Source: Chelativorans sp. Marseille-P2723 (GTDB lineage: Bacteria; Pseudomonadota; Alphaproteobacteria; Rhizobiales; Rhizobiaceae). Taken from it: DNA of 64,000 nucleotides. The translations under genes were made by a program, and so were the position numbers. The notes beneath the pieces were generated by a model. It ran no database searches. It saw only the letters and a list, made by a program, of their open reading frames with translations, and was not told the origin of the DNA. This document shows, piece by piece, positions 28,014 through 36,838 of the stretch. Every line of letters begins with the position of its first letter. The first letter of the stretch is position 1. Where the stretch lies: positions 248,001-312,000 of the forward strand of contig NZ_CADDWI010000013.1 in the NCBI RefSeq assembly GCF_902809845.1, given 5' to 3'.

Positions 28014-29249
28014 ATGAAGAAGAGCATCAAGAAGTTCGTCAGTCGAGAATTCGTCAAGACGGTCGACCTTGAACTTCTGAGACGGCTCATCGATAAGTTC
28101 GATGCCGCAGAGCAGCTTGGATGGGAGAACTTGCCTGAGGAAGATCGCGAACGGCGTGAGGCGATCTACGAACTTTTCCGCGGCGCGGATGAGACCTTTC
28201 CCAAGAAGCTACTTGATGCACTCCACCGGATCATGATGCTCTCCAATCCAACCGGAGTCCGGCTTCTCCACGAACGCGCCGAGGCGGCCGGGATCAAGCT
28301 GATACCTGACGAGGAGTTGGAAGACGAAAATGATGGCCGCCATCTCACGCCGCGGCACATCGCGCTCCGAGCTTTCCTCGACCACCAGGAAATATTCGAT
28401 CAAACCCGCAAAGTCGCCGCCTTCTTCTTTGGCAGCAAGATTCTAGAGTTCCATGGAACGCCCGATACGCCCTCACGCCATGATAGTGCCGAAGCGCGTG
28501 AAGCTTTTCAGAAGGCCGCTTCAGCTTACTTTTCAGAGCGCTATCAGGGGCGTTACTGCCGGATCAGCTGGTATGATGAAGGCGAGGAAATTCGCATTAT
28601 GGTGGCACACGGCCACAACGCGACCATGGCGAATGTCGAAGAAGATGGTGAAGAGCAAACACGAGCCTGGCGGGAGATTGGCGAAGACAGCATCCGCTAT
28701 CACGCTCCCTCCGGGTGGGCGGGTGTCATGGCCAGGACGCTGGGCGACCAGCGCCAGCTTGCCGCGCTCTTCGCAGAACATATGCTGGGTGATGCGGACT
28801 TCTTCAAAAAGCGCGAGAATGAACAGCTTTACACGTTGCGGCCTGTTCAGGAACAGGGTGGTGATTTCCGTTTTCAATACGACTGGGACGAACGTGTTCA
28901 AGATGTTCAAATTCGACAGATCGTGATCGACGACGGTGAATATGTACTCGATGGTCGCCGACATCATTCACCATGGACCCATACGTGCAAAGACAATCAT
29001 GATGCGATAACGCAACTGCTCGAGTTCGCACCGGATCTTGACCTATCCGAGGTCCGGATCGTCTCGATGAAGTTGGTATTTCGGTTCGTTATCAACGGAG
29101 AGGTTTTTCCGGTCGCTGTGACGATCAGGCCGCCACATACTGCCACGATCTCCGATCGTACACTGGAAGACGCCATCATGGAGCATTTGACACGGAATGG
29201 CATCCGCCTCCCTCGTCAAGCTGACACGGCTGCTATTGCAGCGGAGTGA
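28014..29249 (+). CDS. Uncharacterised 411-residue protein, first of a gene pair
   Basis: I do not recognise this family. The N-terminal ~100 residues look helical and charged (FVSREFVKTVDLELLRRLID, PEEDRERREAIYELFRGADE). The middle holds RHIALRAFLDHQEIFDQTRK and RYCRISWYDEGEEIRIMVAH. The C-terminal third seems beta-rich (QIVIDDGEYVLDGRR, LVFRFVINGEVFPVAVTI). No membrane segment or signal peptide. The GTG/ATG at 28002 is possible, but GGGGTG sits well for the ATG at 28014. The next gene starts 53 bases before its end, so they are probably translated together. Located where phages carry lysogeny-control or cargo genes. Confidence 0.75.
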   Translation: MKKSIKKFVSREFVKTVDLELLRRLIDKFDAAEQLGWENLPEEDRERREAIYELFRGADETFPKKLLDALHRIMMLSNPTGVRLLHERAEAAGIKLIPDEELEDENDGRHLTPRHIALRAFLDHQEIFDQTRKVAAFFFGSKILEFHGTPDTPSRHDSAEAREAFQKAASAYFSERYQGRYCRISWYDEGEEIRIMVAHGHNATMANVEEDGEEQTRAWREIGEDSIRYHAPSGWAGVMARTLGDQRQLAALFAEHMLGDADFFKKRENEQLYTLRPVQEQGGDFRFQYDWDERVQDVQIRQIVIDDGEYVLDGRRHHSPWTHTCKDNHDAITQLLEFAPDLDLSEVRIVSMKLVFRFVINGEVFPVAVTIRPPHTATISDRTLEDAIMEHLTRNGIRLPRQADTAAIAAE

Positions 29250-30183
29250 TCGCCACCCAATCGGCCGCCTGGATGGCAATGATCAGAGGACTGCGGACGC
29301 GGCCGTTTTTCTGCGTTTCCTGAATCTCGGATTGCTGACTGAGGAGACGCAGCTTTCGGATTCCGATGGCATCATGTTCGAGACTATCGGCGGCCGCGTC
29401 TGGGGATTTTGTGCAGATGGGACGGGTAATGCTGATGTACTCACCCAAGATGACCTACGCCAGTTCAAAATCGATCTGACTGCCGTTTGCCGGCAAATCC
29501 GCAAGGCCAACCAGATTGAAGGACCGCCATTGGAGCCCCTCGGCCCCTTTGCCATGCGGATCGGGGCGGTCGGCAGCGGTAGCAGGCGGCGGCAATATTT
29601 TTTGGTACGCGCGCTACGCCCGAAGAATGCGCTTGATCTTGCCTATACGATCCGGGGACACGCCGATGAAGGCGCTGTTGTCATCTTGACGCCGACTGAG
29701 CGCAATTTGCCCGACAATGTGATACGATTGCTGCGGTCAACACAGATCGAAATTATCCCGATTGACGTACATCTTGACGAGAACGCTGCAGAACCACTTG
29801 TTTTAAATCTGTTGCGCACACCACAAGGAATGCCGATCGACGAGCCGGAGCTTTTCATCGACACCGGTGGTCATCGGGTATGTTTTCATGGCGCTGACGT
29901 TAGCCTGACGCCGCGCGAACTCAATGTTCTCGTTGTCCTGGCCAACGAGGCCGCTCATGATGCCGGCGTCGTCAACCAACACTTCCTTCTCGATTGTCTG
30001 CGCGGATCCGATGACAATGAGGAAGCTTTGCCTGAGCAACTGCAAAAGGTAATCAGCCTGTTACGGACTGCACTGACATCGGCAGCTGGCCTGCCACGCG
30101 AGCATGGGCGAAAGCTTATTATCTCCAAACGCGGCATTGGATACCGGCTGGGTATCCAGCAAGGAAATATCAGAATCGTCTAA
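29197..30183 (+). CDS. Uncharacterised protein with C-terminal winged helix
   Basis: 328 residues. The C-terminal ~100 residues look like an OmpR-type winged helix (VSLTPRELNVLVVLANEAAH, then LPREHGRKLIISKRGIGYRL, the typical trans-activation C-terminal hairpin with RGIGYRL). The N-terminal part (about 40-210) has alternating strands and helices (RRRQYFLVRALRPKNALDLA, GAVVILTPTERNLPDNVIRL, IEIIPIDVHLD) and no phospho-receiver Asp pattern I can assign. It is therefore a likely DNA-binding regulator with an unknown sensor or effector domain, paired with the 28.0 kb gene. Confidence 0.75.
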   Translation: MASASLVKLTRLLLQRSDRHPIGRLDGNDQRTADAAVFLRFLNLGLLTEETQLSDSDGIMFETIGGRVWGFCADGTGNADVLTQDDLRQFKIDLTAVCRQIRKANQIEGPPLEPLGPFAMRIGAVGSGSRRRQYFLVRALRPKNALDLAYTIRGHADEGAVVILTPTERNLPDNVIRLLRSTQIEIIPIDVHLDENAAEPLVLNLLRTPQGMPIDEPELFIDTGGHRVCFHGADVSLTPRELNVLVVLANEAAHDAGVVNQHFLLDCLRGSDDNEEALPEQLQKVISLLRTALTSAAGLPREHGRKLIISKRGIGYRLGIQQGNIRIV

Positions 30184-30299
30184 TCCTTCTAATCAGGCCG
30201 GCAGGCATCTGGAAGCTTTCGGGAAGGTTCCAAAGAGGCTTCTCCAGTCGTGATCGGTGACCTTCGGTTCATCACAAACGATGAATCGAGGTCCTGCCG

Positions 30300-30875
30300 A
30301 TGCGCTGCCCAATCTCCCCCGCTGATCTTTCCACCCTCCAGCTAGTCGCTGACCGCGTTGCACGTCGGACCCGCCAGCGGCTCGGGTTGCCCGTGCAGGA
30401 TCTCGATGACCTGCGCCAGGAGCTTTTGCTCGAACTGATCGCCCGGTTTCCCACTTTCGATCCGACTCGAAGTCCCCTGGAAGCTTTCGCTCAGATGGTC
30501 GCCAGCCACCGTGCCACCCGCATCGGACGCGCCGTGTGGCGTGAGCGTCAGCTTTATGGTCGCACGCCTTTGTCGCTGGACGCACCGTTGGCGGGTGATG
30601 ACCACGCTGTCGTCGGTGATCTGTTTTCGCAAGAACAGGGACTGGGCGCACTGTTTGGCCAAAGCTTCGACATTGAAGATGGTGCCGTCACCAGCACCAG
30701 TCTCGATGTCGGATTGGCAAAACTTGCACCCGATGACCAGCATCTTTGCGCTGCCCTTGTCGGATCAAGCATCAATCAGCTTGCCGCGTCCGGCCATGGT
30801 GCCCGCGCCACCCTTTACCGCCGCCTGAAAGAAATTCGCCTCACGCTTCTCGCGCACGGCGTGGAGCCTGCGTGA
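30300..30875 (+). CDS. Sigma-70-like factor of the prophage
   Basis: 191 residues. DLDDLRQELLLELIARFPTF followed by DPTRSPLEAFAQMVASHRAT resembles sigma region 2, and the C-terminal LAKLAPDDQHLCAALVGSSI with LAASGHGARATLYRRLKEIR resembles region 4 (helix-turn-helix). Similar proteins occur in early regions of alphaproteobacterial prophages. Either a true sigma for late genes or a DNA-binding relative; region 2 is short. Starts the early block on the plus strand. Confidence 0.7.
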   Translation: MRCPISPADLSTLQLVADRVARRTRQRLGLPVQDLDDLRQELLLELIARFPTFDPTRSPLEAFAQMVASHRATRIGRAVWRERQLYGRTPLSLDAPLAGDDHAVVGDLFSQEQGLGALFGQSFDIEDGAVTSTSLDVGLAKLAPDDQHLCAALVGSSINQLAASGHGARATLYRRLKEIRLTLLAHGVEPA

Positions 30876-30908
30876 GACGGATCTGAAGCTCGGTGAGTAA
30901 TAATCAAT

Positions 30909-31292
30909 ATGAACAAGATTTCTCATAAATCCGCCCAGTTGCTGCTGACCGAGGCGCAGTTCTGTGCCTGGATCGGCCAGTCGGCGCCCGGCGCTACCAT
31001 TCAGTACCATTGCGGTTTTCTCGCAATCGACATGGTACGCGCCAGTAGCAATCTCCCTGAGACTGACCGCAAGGAACTTGTTCGAGTTGGCCGCCGTGCC
31101 TGGTGGGCTTTTGATCAGGGCCTCGTCCATCTCGTGCAGCGCCGGCTCGGCACAGATCGCTTTGCCTATCTGGCGATTGCCCGTGCGCGCCCGAAAAAGA
31201 TGCAGGCAAGCCTGCTTCGTGTGCTGGCCCAGCATGAAGAAACGGGCGGCCTCGCCAATCCCAACAATTCTCTTCGTCGCTTCCGATCCTGA
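30909..31292 (+). CDS. Conserved phage hypothetical protein
   Basis: 127 residues, no motif recognised. Sequence features: LLLTEAQFCAWIGQSAPGAT near the N-terminus, a stretch YHCGFLAIDMVRA, helices around RVGRRAWWAFDQGLVHLVQR, and a basic C-terminus. It lies 33 bases after the sigma-like gene and 12 before the next, so it is part of the early operon. Confidence 0.65.
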   Translation: MNKISHKSAQLLLTEAQFCAWIGQSAPGATIQYHCGFLAIDMVRASSNLPETDRKELVRVGRRAWWAFDQGLVHLVQRRLGTDRFAYLAIARARPKKMQASLLRVLAQHEETGGLANPNNSLRRFRS

Positions 31293-31304
31293 AAGGAGCC
31301 TTCG

Positions 31305-31598
31305 ATGTTTGCCACCTCCAAGTTGAACACCTTGCGCAAACGCCATTACGGTCTTGATGGTTTGCCAATTTCGATCTGCGTTCTGGCATCCGACAGGCTC
31401 GCCAGTTCCGTGCGGCCCATCGAAAACGCAACGCTTGATGAGGTGGCGTTTGCCATCGTCAAGGCCGAGCAGGCTTACAATGCGGCCGGCGATCGCCTGT
31501 TTGCCTTGCGCCGCCTCTACAATCTGGCACGCGAGGCTGGTGGGGTCGGGTCTGGTTGTGCAGTTGATGCCGCCAGCAAAGCCAGGTCGGAGCGCTGA
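31305..31598 (+). CDS. Small phage hypothetical protein
   Basis: 97 residues. Helical core DEVAFAIVKAEQAYNAAGDR and LFALRRLYNLAREAG, low-complexity C-terminus. No family recognised. Two bases before the RuvC-like gene, hence in the same operon. Confidence 0.6.
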   Translation: MFATSKLNTLRKRHYGLDGLPISICVLASDRLASSVRPIENATLDEVAFAIVKAEQAYNAAGDRLFALRRLYNLAREAGGVGSGCAVDAASKARSER

Positions 31599-31600
31599 TC

Positions 31601-32155
31601 ATGGCAGTGCTCGCAATTGACCCCGGCCTCAACAACGGCATCGCTGTTCTGGATCTTGAGCGCCGGCTGCTGCTGGCAACCGAAATCCCCGTGATCGGTG
31701 AAGGCGCCAACAAGCGCCTGAACCTGATCTCCTTCGCCGACATTCTGACCCAGTTCCGCATCCGGCACGCTGTGGTCGAGGACGTCGCGGCGATGCCCAA
31801 ACAGGGGCTGACCTCAACATTCCGTTTCGGTCGTGCCTCAGGCAGCTTTGAGGGCGCTCTCGCCGCACTCAAGATCCCGACAAGTTTCGTCCGCCCTGCG
31901 ATCTGGAAACGCGACATTGGCGCCAAGGCCAAGCGTGATGAAGACATTCGCGCCCTTGCCATCCAGACCTGGCCGGATCAGGCGCACCGTTTTGCACGCA
32001 AGCGCGACCATAACCGTGCCGAAGCCGCGCTGATCGGTCTCTGGTTCCTGCAACATTCCGGCTGGACGTCCGGAGGTGAGGACACTCCGCCCACCTCCTC
32101 CTTGCCTGCAGGATCACGGGTCTTCGTTGGCGGCGAAGGCTGGAGGACGCTCTGA
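31601..32155 (+). CDS. RuvC-like Holliday junction resolvase
   Basis: 184 residues with the RNase H-like fold: VLAIDPGLNNGIAVLD (first catalytic Asp), AVVEDVAAMPKQGL (second acidic residue) and a C-terminal HNRAEAALIGLWFL helix that carries the last acidic residue. Likely resolves branched recombination or replication intermediates of the phage. Overlaps the next gene by 1 base (TGATG). Confidence 0.82.
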   Translation: MAVLAIDPGLNNGIAVLDLERRLLLATEIPVIGEGANKRLNLISFADILTQFRIRHAVVEDVAAMPKQGLTSTFRFGRASGSFEGALAALKIPTSFVRPAIWKRDIGAKAKRDEDIRALAIQTWPDQAHRFARKRDHNRAEAALIGLWFLQHSGWTSGGEDTPPTSSLPAGSRVFVGGEGWRTL

Positions 32156-32898
32156 TGAACCCGTTCGAGGCTCATGGAATAGACCACATTTCGGTCAGCC
32201 AGTTGAACCTGTGGGCTGCGGCTCCTGGTATCTATGTGATGGAGCGTCTGCTCGGCTATCGCGCACCAGTTGGTGCCGCCGCCCATCGTGGCACCGCGGT
32301 CGAAGCAGGCGTCATCGCTGGCTTGATGGGTGCATCGCTCAAAGAGGCCATCGACACCGCGAACGCCGTTTTCACCGAACGGACCGCTTTGTCGTCTGAT
32401 CCACGCCGCGACAAGGAACGAGATGCGCTTGCCGGCATGGTCGAACGCGGGATCGAGCTGCTCGGGCCATGGGGCCGGCCCGACCGTGTGCAGGTGCGCA
32501 AGGAATGGCGCATGGAAGGCATCGCCGTTCCGGTGTTGGGTTTTACCGATGCCGAATACGACGCGCACGGGCTGATCCTCGACCTGAAGACGACCCACGC
32601 CCTGCCGAACGCCATCCGGACAAGCCATGCAAGACAGGTGGCTTCCTATTTCGGCGCAGGATCGAACTTCAATGGCGGCATAGGTTACGTGACCTCGAGG
32701 AAGTCGGCACTCTACCGGTTGGAGAACGCTTCAGCCCATGTCGCGGCCCTGACCCGCATGGCGCATTCGCTGCAGAACTTCCTCGCCATCTCCACCGATC
32801 CACATGAGCTGGCGAGCCTGATCACCGTCGATACTGATTCATATTTCCTCTCAGACCCGAGGGCCAGACAATCGGCATGGGAGGTGTTCGGCGTATGA
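32155..32898 (+). CDS. PD-(D/E)XK nuclease family protein
   Basis: 247 residues. SQLNLWAAAPGIYVMERLLG at the N-terminus, GTAVEAGVIAGLM, and the nuclease core GFTDAEYDAHGLILDLKTTH, matching the D..(D/E)xK signature of Cas4/RecB-like exonucleases. No four-cysteine Fe-S cluster as in Cas4. Likely a phage recombination exonuclease. Its stop overlaps the following endonuclease gene by 4 bases. Confidence 0.82.
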   Translation: MNPFEAHGIDHISVSQLNLWAAAPGIYVMERLLGYRAPVGAAAHRGTAVEAGVIAGLMGASLKEAIDTANAVFTERTALSSDPRRDKERDALAGMVERGIELLGPWGRPDRVQVRKEWRMEGIAVPVLGFTDAEYDAHGLILDLKTTHALPNAIRTSHARQVASYFGAGSNFNGGIGYVTSRKSALYRLENASAHVAALTRMAHSLQNFLAISTDPHELASLITVDTDSYFLSDPRARQSAWEVFGV

Positions 32899-33428
32899 AA
32901 ACGATCCCTCTCACTCAAGGATATGTTGCCCTCGTCGATGACGACCACTTCGGGACTTTGTCTGCACGGAAATGGTTCGCGGCGCGGGACGCAAGGGGCC
33001 TTGTCTATGCAAGAACAAAGATCGATGGCCGAGCGGTCGGCATGCACCGCGTTATTATGAATGCTCCAAAAGGCATTCTGGTTGATCATAAGAACCGAAA
33101 CACGCTCGACAATCGACGTTGCAACCTGCGCCTTGCGACATCTCAGCAGAACAACGCCAACAAATCCTTTCAGTCTCGGAAGTTCAGCTATCGCGGCGTT
33201 CTTCAAACCCGTTCGCAGAAGTCTTATGGCGCCCAGATCCGAGTGAACCGCAAGCTCATCTATCTCGGATCTTACCCAACGATTGAGGAGGCGGCCCGCG
33301 CGTATGACGCGGCCGCAACGCGCTATTTCGGAGAGTTCGCATCTCTGAATTTTCCCGGAGATTCTCGCAGGGGAATGGCACGTCGCCGGCCAGACGGCGA
33401 CACAACGCGCGCAGCGCAGAAAGACTGA
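32895..33428 (+). CDS. HNH endonuclease with AP2 DNA-binding domain
   Basis: 177 residues. N-terminal NUMOD/HNH part: MHRVIMNAPKGILVDHKNRN then TLDNRRCNLRLATSQQNNAN. C-terminal AP2-like domain: YRGVLQTRSQKSYGAQIRVN, LGSYPTIEEAARAYDAAATR and FGEFASLNFP. This architecture is that of free-standing homing endonucleases. It begins in the stop codon of the exonuclease gene and ends 4 bases before the next, as if inserted cleanly into an operon. Confidence 0.88.
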   Translation: MKTIPLTQGYVALVDDDHFGTLSARKWFAARDARGLVYARTKIDGRAVGMHRVIMNAPKGILVDHKNRNTLDNRRCNLRLATSQQNNANKSFQSRKFSYRGVLQTRSQKSYGAQIRVNRKLIYLGSYPTIEEAARAYDAAATRYFGEFASLNFPGDSRRGMARRRPDGDTTRAAQKD

Positions 33429-33432
33429 GAAC

Positions 33433-34077
33433 ATGACTACTGGTTTTGGCTTGAGCATTGCTAGCGGCAAGGATTTTCTGCCAACCATCCGCATCAACGG
33501 CAAGGATGGTGGCGTCGAGCGATCGACATGGGATGGCAGCGAGCGTGGTCTCGAAGTGGTCGAGGACCTCGTCTGCCTGATGGACTGGGCCACACTGCAG
33601 GTCGGCTGGGTCGAATTTACAGACAAGGGCCCCGACAAGCGGCTGGTAACAATTGGCGATCCGCTGCCCGACCGCCCCTCCGAAAAGCACAAGCAGGGCG
33701 TGCAGGTGGTTGTCTATCTGCCGGGCGGTCTTGGTTGCCATGAAATCTGTTCGACTGCGATCGGTGTCGTCGGCGCGCTGGAGCGCATCTATGAGACGAG
33801 CATCGCCGCACCTGAATGGCAGCAAGGCAAGGTACCGGTGGTGCGCTTGAGCGAGTTCATCAAGGAAAAGACCAAGCATGGCAATCGCGCCGTGCCGGTC
33901 TTCGAGATTCTCGACTGGAAAGATCGCCCCGCAGAACTCGGTGAACACAAGGCCACGCCGAAGCCGCGTGCAGCCATGCCGGCTTCCCCCAGCCCGAACC
34001 GTCCGGCTGCGACCGGCTCAACCCAGATGACGCCGCCCGCGTCCGTCACCCGCGCCCCGGTGCCGGACTTCGGATGA
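33433..34077 (+). CDS. Conserved phage hypothetical protein, possible DNA-binding
   Basis: 214 residues. N-terminal beta-rich portion (FGLSIASGKDFLPTIRINGK, LVCLMDWATLQVGWVEFTDK, VQVVVYLPGGLGCHEICSTA) and a Pro/Ala-rich low-complexity tail ending in APVPDFG. The compact domain plus disordered tail is reminiscent of single-strand DNA-binding proteins encoded between recombination and replication genes, but no firm match can be claimed. Lies between the AP2/HNH gene and the primase gene. Confidence 0.6.
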   Translation: MTTGFGLSIASGKDFLPTIRINGKDGGVERSTWDGSERGLEVVEDLVCLMDWATLQVGWVEFTDKGPDKRLVTIGDPLPDRPSEKHKQGVQVVVYLPGGLGCHEICSTAIGVVGALERIYETSIAAPEWQQGKVPVVRLSEFIKEKTKHGNRAVPVFEILDWKDRPAELGEHKATPKPRAAMPASPSPNRPAATGSTQMTPPASVTRAPVPDFG

Positions 34078-34162
34078 GCGTCGAGGGGATCGGGAGGCGG
34101 CCACCTTCCGATCCCCGCACACCACCACGAAACAATGATCCTGGACATGGGGCGCGCGTGCA

Positions 34163-36670
34163 ATGACCGTAGAACTGCCAGATGATTTTGCAAGTGCCTG
34201 TCAGTGGGCTGACAGCTATCGCGCGCTCAGGCTTGCGGTGATCCCTGCTGCCGGCCGGGAAAAGATCCCGGTCGGCAAATGGCGTGAGTTCCAGACCGGC
34301 ATTCCACAGACCGTCCATGAGCGCTGGTACGGCGACGACGGTGAACATCGCGCCAATTATCGCATGGGTTTTCTGACCGGTGCTGCCTCGCTCGGCGATG
34401 GCTGGAAGCTACTGGTCATTGTTCTTGACGAGAAAGGCACAGTATCCGGCTCCGCGACTTGGGATCACTGGATTGCCGACAATGAGCTCGGCTGCGATCC
34501 TAAAACGTGGCGCGCCCGCACCGGCGGTGGCGGTCAGCACATTTACTTCCGCTATCCCGAGCATCTTTCCATCCGGAATACGCAGGAGACAATCGCCGGC
34601 ATCGATGTCCGCGCCGAGGGTGGGTTTGTCATTGCTCCGCCGTCGCGACATCAGAATGGCAAGCAATATCTCTGGATCTTCTCGCCCTTCGACACCGATC
34701 TGGCCGAAGCGCCGCAATGGCTGCTGGACAAGGTCGGGGCAACGGAGGCGCTGCCACTGGCGGCTGCGCCAGCCCAGCCATCGGCACTGTTATCATCACC
34801 TCCGCATGTCCAGACGGCGACAGCGGCGGCCGATCCCTCCGCACCACCACAACAGGCGACCGATGCCTGGGGGCATATCGTCGATGGCCGCGACGCTTAC
34901 ATGCGCGACATGGTCTGGGCAGCGATCGTCGACTGGTATCGCGAATGCCCGATCCCGCCTACTGCCCCTGAAGTCGAGCAGAAACTGCTCGAGATTTACA
35001 CTGTCTATGAGCGCAAGGTGCGTCCGCAGGAGGCTGGAAACACGCTCGAGGGCGAGGGACGCGGCCTTTCTGCCTTTCGCGAAAAATGGGCCTACGCCAT
35101 GCGGCAGTGGGACACCAAGGTTGCAGCGGCGGCAAAGCAGCACGTTATCCAACCAGCCGACGACGCTGATACCGTGACGGGGGATCATGATGCTGCCGAT
35201 CCCGTCGATCTGTGGTCGAAACTGGCACCACCTTCACTACCGACCGGCCTCCTGCCACGCCAGATCGAGGCTTTCGCTCTCAATGAGGCCGAGCAGATGG
35301 GCGCGGATCCAGCCGGACTTGCCATGGCTGCGCTGGCAGTTTGCGCAGCTGCCATTCCAGATCGCGTCAGGATCAAGGTCAAGCGGCACGGCCACTGGTA
35401 CGAAAATGCACGCCTGTGGATCGCGCTGATCGGTTCGCCCAGCACCAAGAAAAGCCCGATCATCGGTCAGGCCGTGCGGCCAATCGCACGGCTTGATACG
35501 ACAATGATGCGGAGATTTCTGGCCAAGCTGGCGGACTATAACGAACTGACGAAAGACGAACGGAAGGGGACCGAACGCCCACGCCAGCGTCGCCTGCGTA
35601 TCGAAGACACTACGATCGAGGCGGCGCAGGAGGTGCTCAAGGATAGCCCCGATGGTGTGCTGCTGATCCAGGACGAGCTTTCCGGCTGGTTCGGCGCCAT
35701 GGACAAATACAACAGCGGCGGGCGTGGGGCGGCCAAGGACCGGGCCTTCTGGCTGCAATCCTTCAACGGCGGTCAATATGCGGTCAACCGCATCGGCCGT
35801 GATTCTGCGCTGATCGAGAACCTGTCTGTCTCGATGCTGGGCGGCATCCAGCCTGAAGCAATAGCCTCCGTTGCAAAGGAAAGCGTTGATGACGGTTTGC
35901 TCCAACGCTTGCTGCCCGTCGTCCTGCAGCGCGCCTCCGTCGGCAAGGACGCGCCGATTACCAGTACCACCGAACGTTACGAGGCGCTGGTGGAGCAGCT
36001 GACCGCGATCAACATTTCTGGCATCGCGTCGTTCGGCAACAGCCACGACGCGCAGGAATGCCTGACGCTCTACTTCTCCGATGAGGCGCTGACCATTCGC
36101 GAGGAACTGGAAGCCCGACATCTGGCCTTGATGGACATTGAGGGCATCAACCGCAAGCTTGCCTCACATATCGGTAAATATGACGGCATCTTCGCCCGGC
36201 TCTGCCTCGTCTGGCACTGCATCCTCAACATCAACCGCGGCGTCATCCCGCCAGAAATATCGGCTGAGACGGCTACCCGCGTCGCAACATTCCTGCATGA
36301 GTTTGTGCTGCCACATGCCGCTGCTTTTTATACATCTGTGCTCGGCCCGTCATCGGAACTCGAAGAACTCCAGGCCATCGCCAGCTATATCCTGACCGCC
36401 GGGCTGAAAATCATCACGATGCGCGATTGCCAGCGCGGCGTTCATGCCATGCGCTCGCTAGACCGGTGGCAGTTCCAGCGCCTGATGGAGCGGCTCGAGA
36501 GCCTTGGGTGGGTCACGCAGATTGATCCGCCGAAGAACTCCAGCGCCCCACGCTGGGCGATCAATCCACGCGTCCACGATCTTTTCCAGCAGCGCGCCGC
36601 CGCCGAGGCCGCACGCAAGGGCAAGATCAAGGTCGCCTGGCAGGCCCTGTCAGAAATCCAGGAGAAATGA
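34163..36670 (+). CDS. Phage primase-helicase (prim-pol plus DUF3987-like)
   Basis: 835 residues. N-terminal bifunctional primase/polymerase-like domain (PAAGREKIPVGKWREFQTGI, LLVIVLDEKGTVSGS, GGGGQHIYFRYPEH, GIDVRAEGGFVIAPPSRH), where the usual acidic DxD near strand 2 is only partly kept. The second half is the DUF3987 type: IALIGSPSTKKSPIIGQAV at the nucleotide-binding position, and LLIQDELSGWFGAMDKYNSG as Walker B. A C-terminal winged-helix-like end (WQFQRLMERLESLGWVTQI) follows. Likely starts and unwinds phage replication. A repeat cluster follows directly. Confidence 0.87.
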   Translation: MTVELPDDFASACQWADSYRALRLAVIPAAGREKIPVGKWREFQTGIPQTVHERWYGDDGEHRANYRMGFLTGAASLGDGWKLLVIVLDEKGTVSGSATWDHWIADNELGCDPKTWRARTGGGGQHIYFRYPEHLSIRNTQETIAGIDVRAEGGFVIAPPSRHQNGKQYLWIFSPFDTDLAEAPQWLLDKVGATEALPLAAAPAQPSALLSSPPHVQTATAAADPSAPPQQATDAWGHIVDGRDAYMRDMVWAAIVDWYRECPIPPTAPEVEQKLLEIYTVYERKVRPQEAGNTLEGEGRGLSAFREKWAYAMRQWDTKVAAAAKQHVIQPADDADTVTGDHDAADPVDLWSKLAPPSLPTGLLPRQIEAFALNEAEQMGADPAGLAMAALAVCAAAIPDRVRIKVKRHGHWYENARLWIALIGSPSTKKSPIIGQAVRPIARLDTTMMRRFLAKLADYNELTKDERKGTERPRQRRLRIEDTTIEAAQEVLKDSPDGVLLIQDELSGWFGAMDKYNSGGRGAAKDRAFWLQSFNGGQYAVNRIGRDSALIENLSVSMLGGIQPEAIASVAKESVDDGLLQRLLPVVLQRASVGKDAPITSTTERYEALVEQLTAINISGIASFGNSHDAQECLTLYFSDEALTIREELEARHLALMDIEGINRKLASHIGKYDGIFARLCLVWHCILNINRGVIPPEISAETATRVATFLHEFVLPHAAAFYTSVLGPSSELEELQAIASYILTAGLKIITMRDCQRGVHAMRSLDRWQFQRLMERLESLGWVTQIDPPKNSSAPRWAINPRVHDLFQQRAAAEAARKGKIKVAWQALSEIQEK

Positions 36671-36674
36671 GGAT

Positions 36675-36813
36675 GTCACCACTTGTCGAGACGAAAACCG
36701 TCAGTTTGTCACTGCTTGTCGCTACGCGTGTGATGCACATATTAAATTCGTCTGTTCTCCCTCATTCGGCTGGAATTTATCTGTCTCGTGCGCGCGTAGC
36801 GACAAGTGGTGAC
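36675..36813. repeat. Iteron-like repeats, candidate phage origin
   Basis: GTCACCACTTGTCG at 36675-36688 and GTCACTGCTTGTCG at 36708-36721 are direct repeats (12 of 14 bases), and CGACAAGTGGTGAC at 36800-36813 is a perfect inverted copy of the first. In addition CTTGTCGCTACGCG (36715-36728) is perfectly repeated in inverse as CGCGTAGCGACAAG (36793-36806). The bases between are AT-richer (around ATATTAAATTC). It directly follows the primase-helicase gene. This fits an origin with initiator or repressor sites; an operator for the next gene is the alternative. Confidence 0.6.
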
Positions 36814-36838
36814 AACCCCAACACAGGGAGTGTTCACC

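Noticed and set aside
32712-33692. Minus-strand frame of 326 codons over the AP2/HNH gene
   Set aside because: Opposite strand encodes intact HNH and AP2 motifs; this frame is unrecognised.
35237-36121. Minus-strand frame inside the primase gene
   Set aside because: Antisense of a well-supported gene, no recognised domain.
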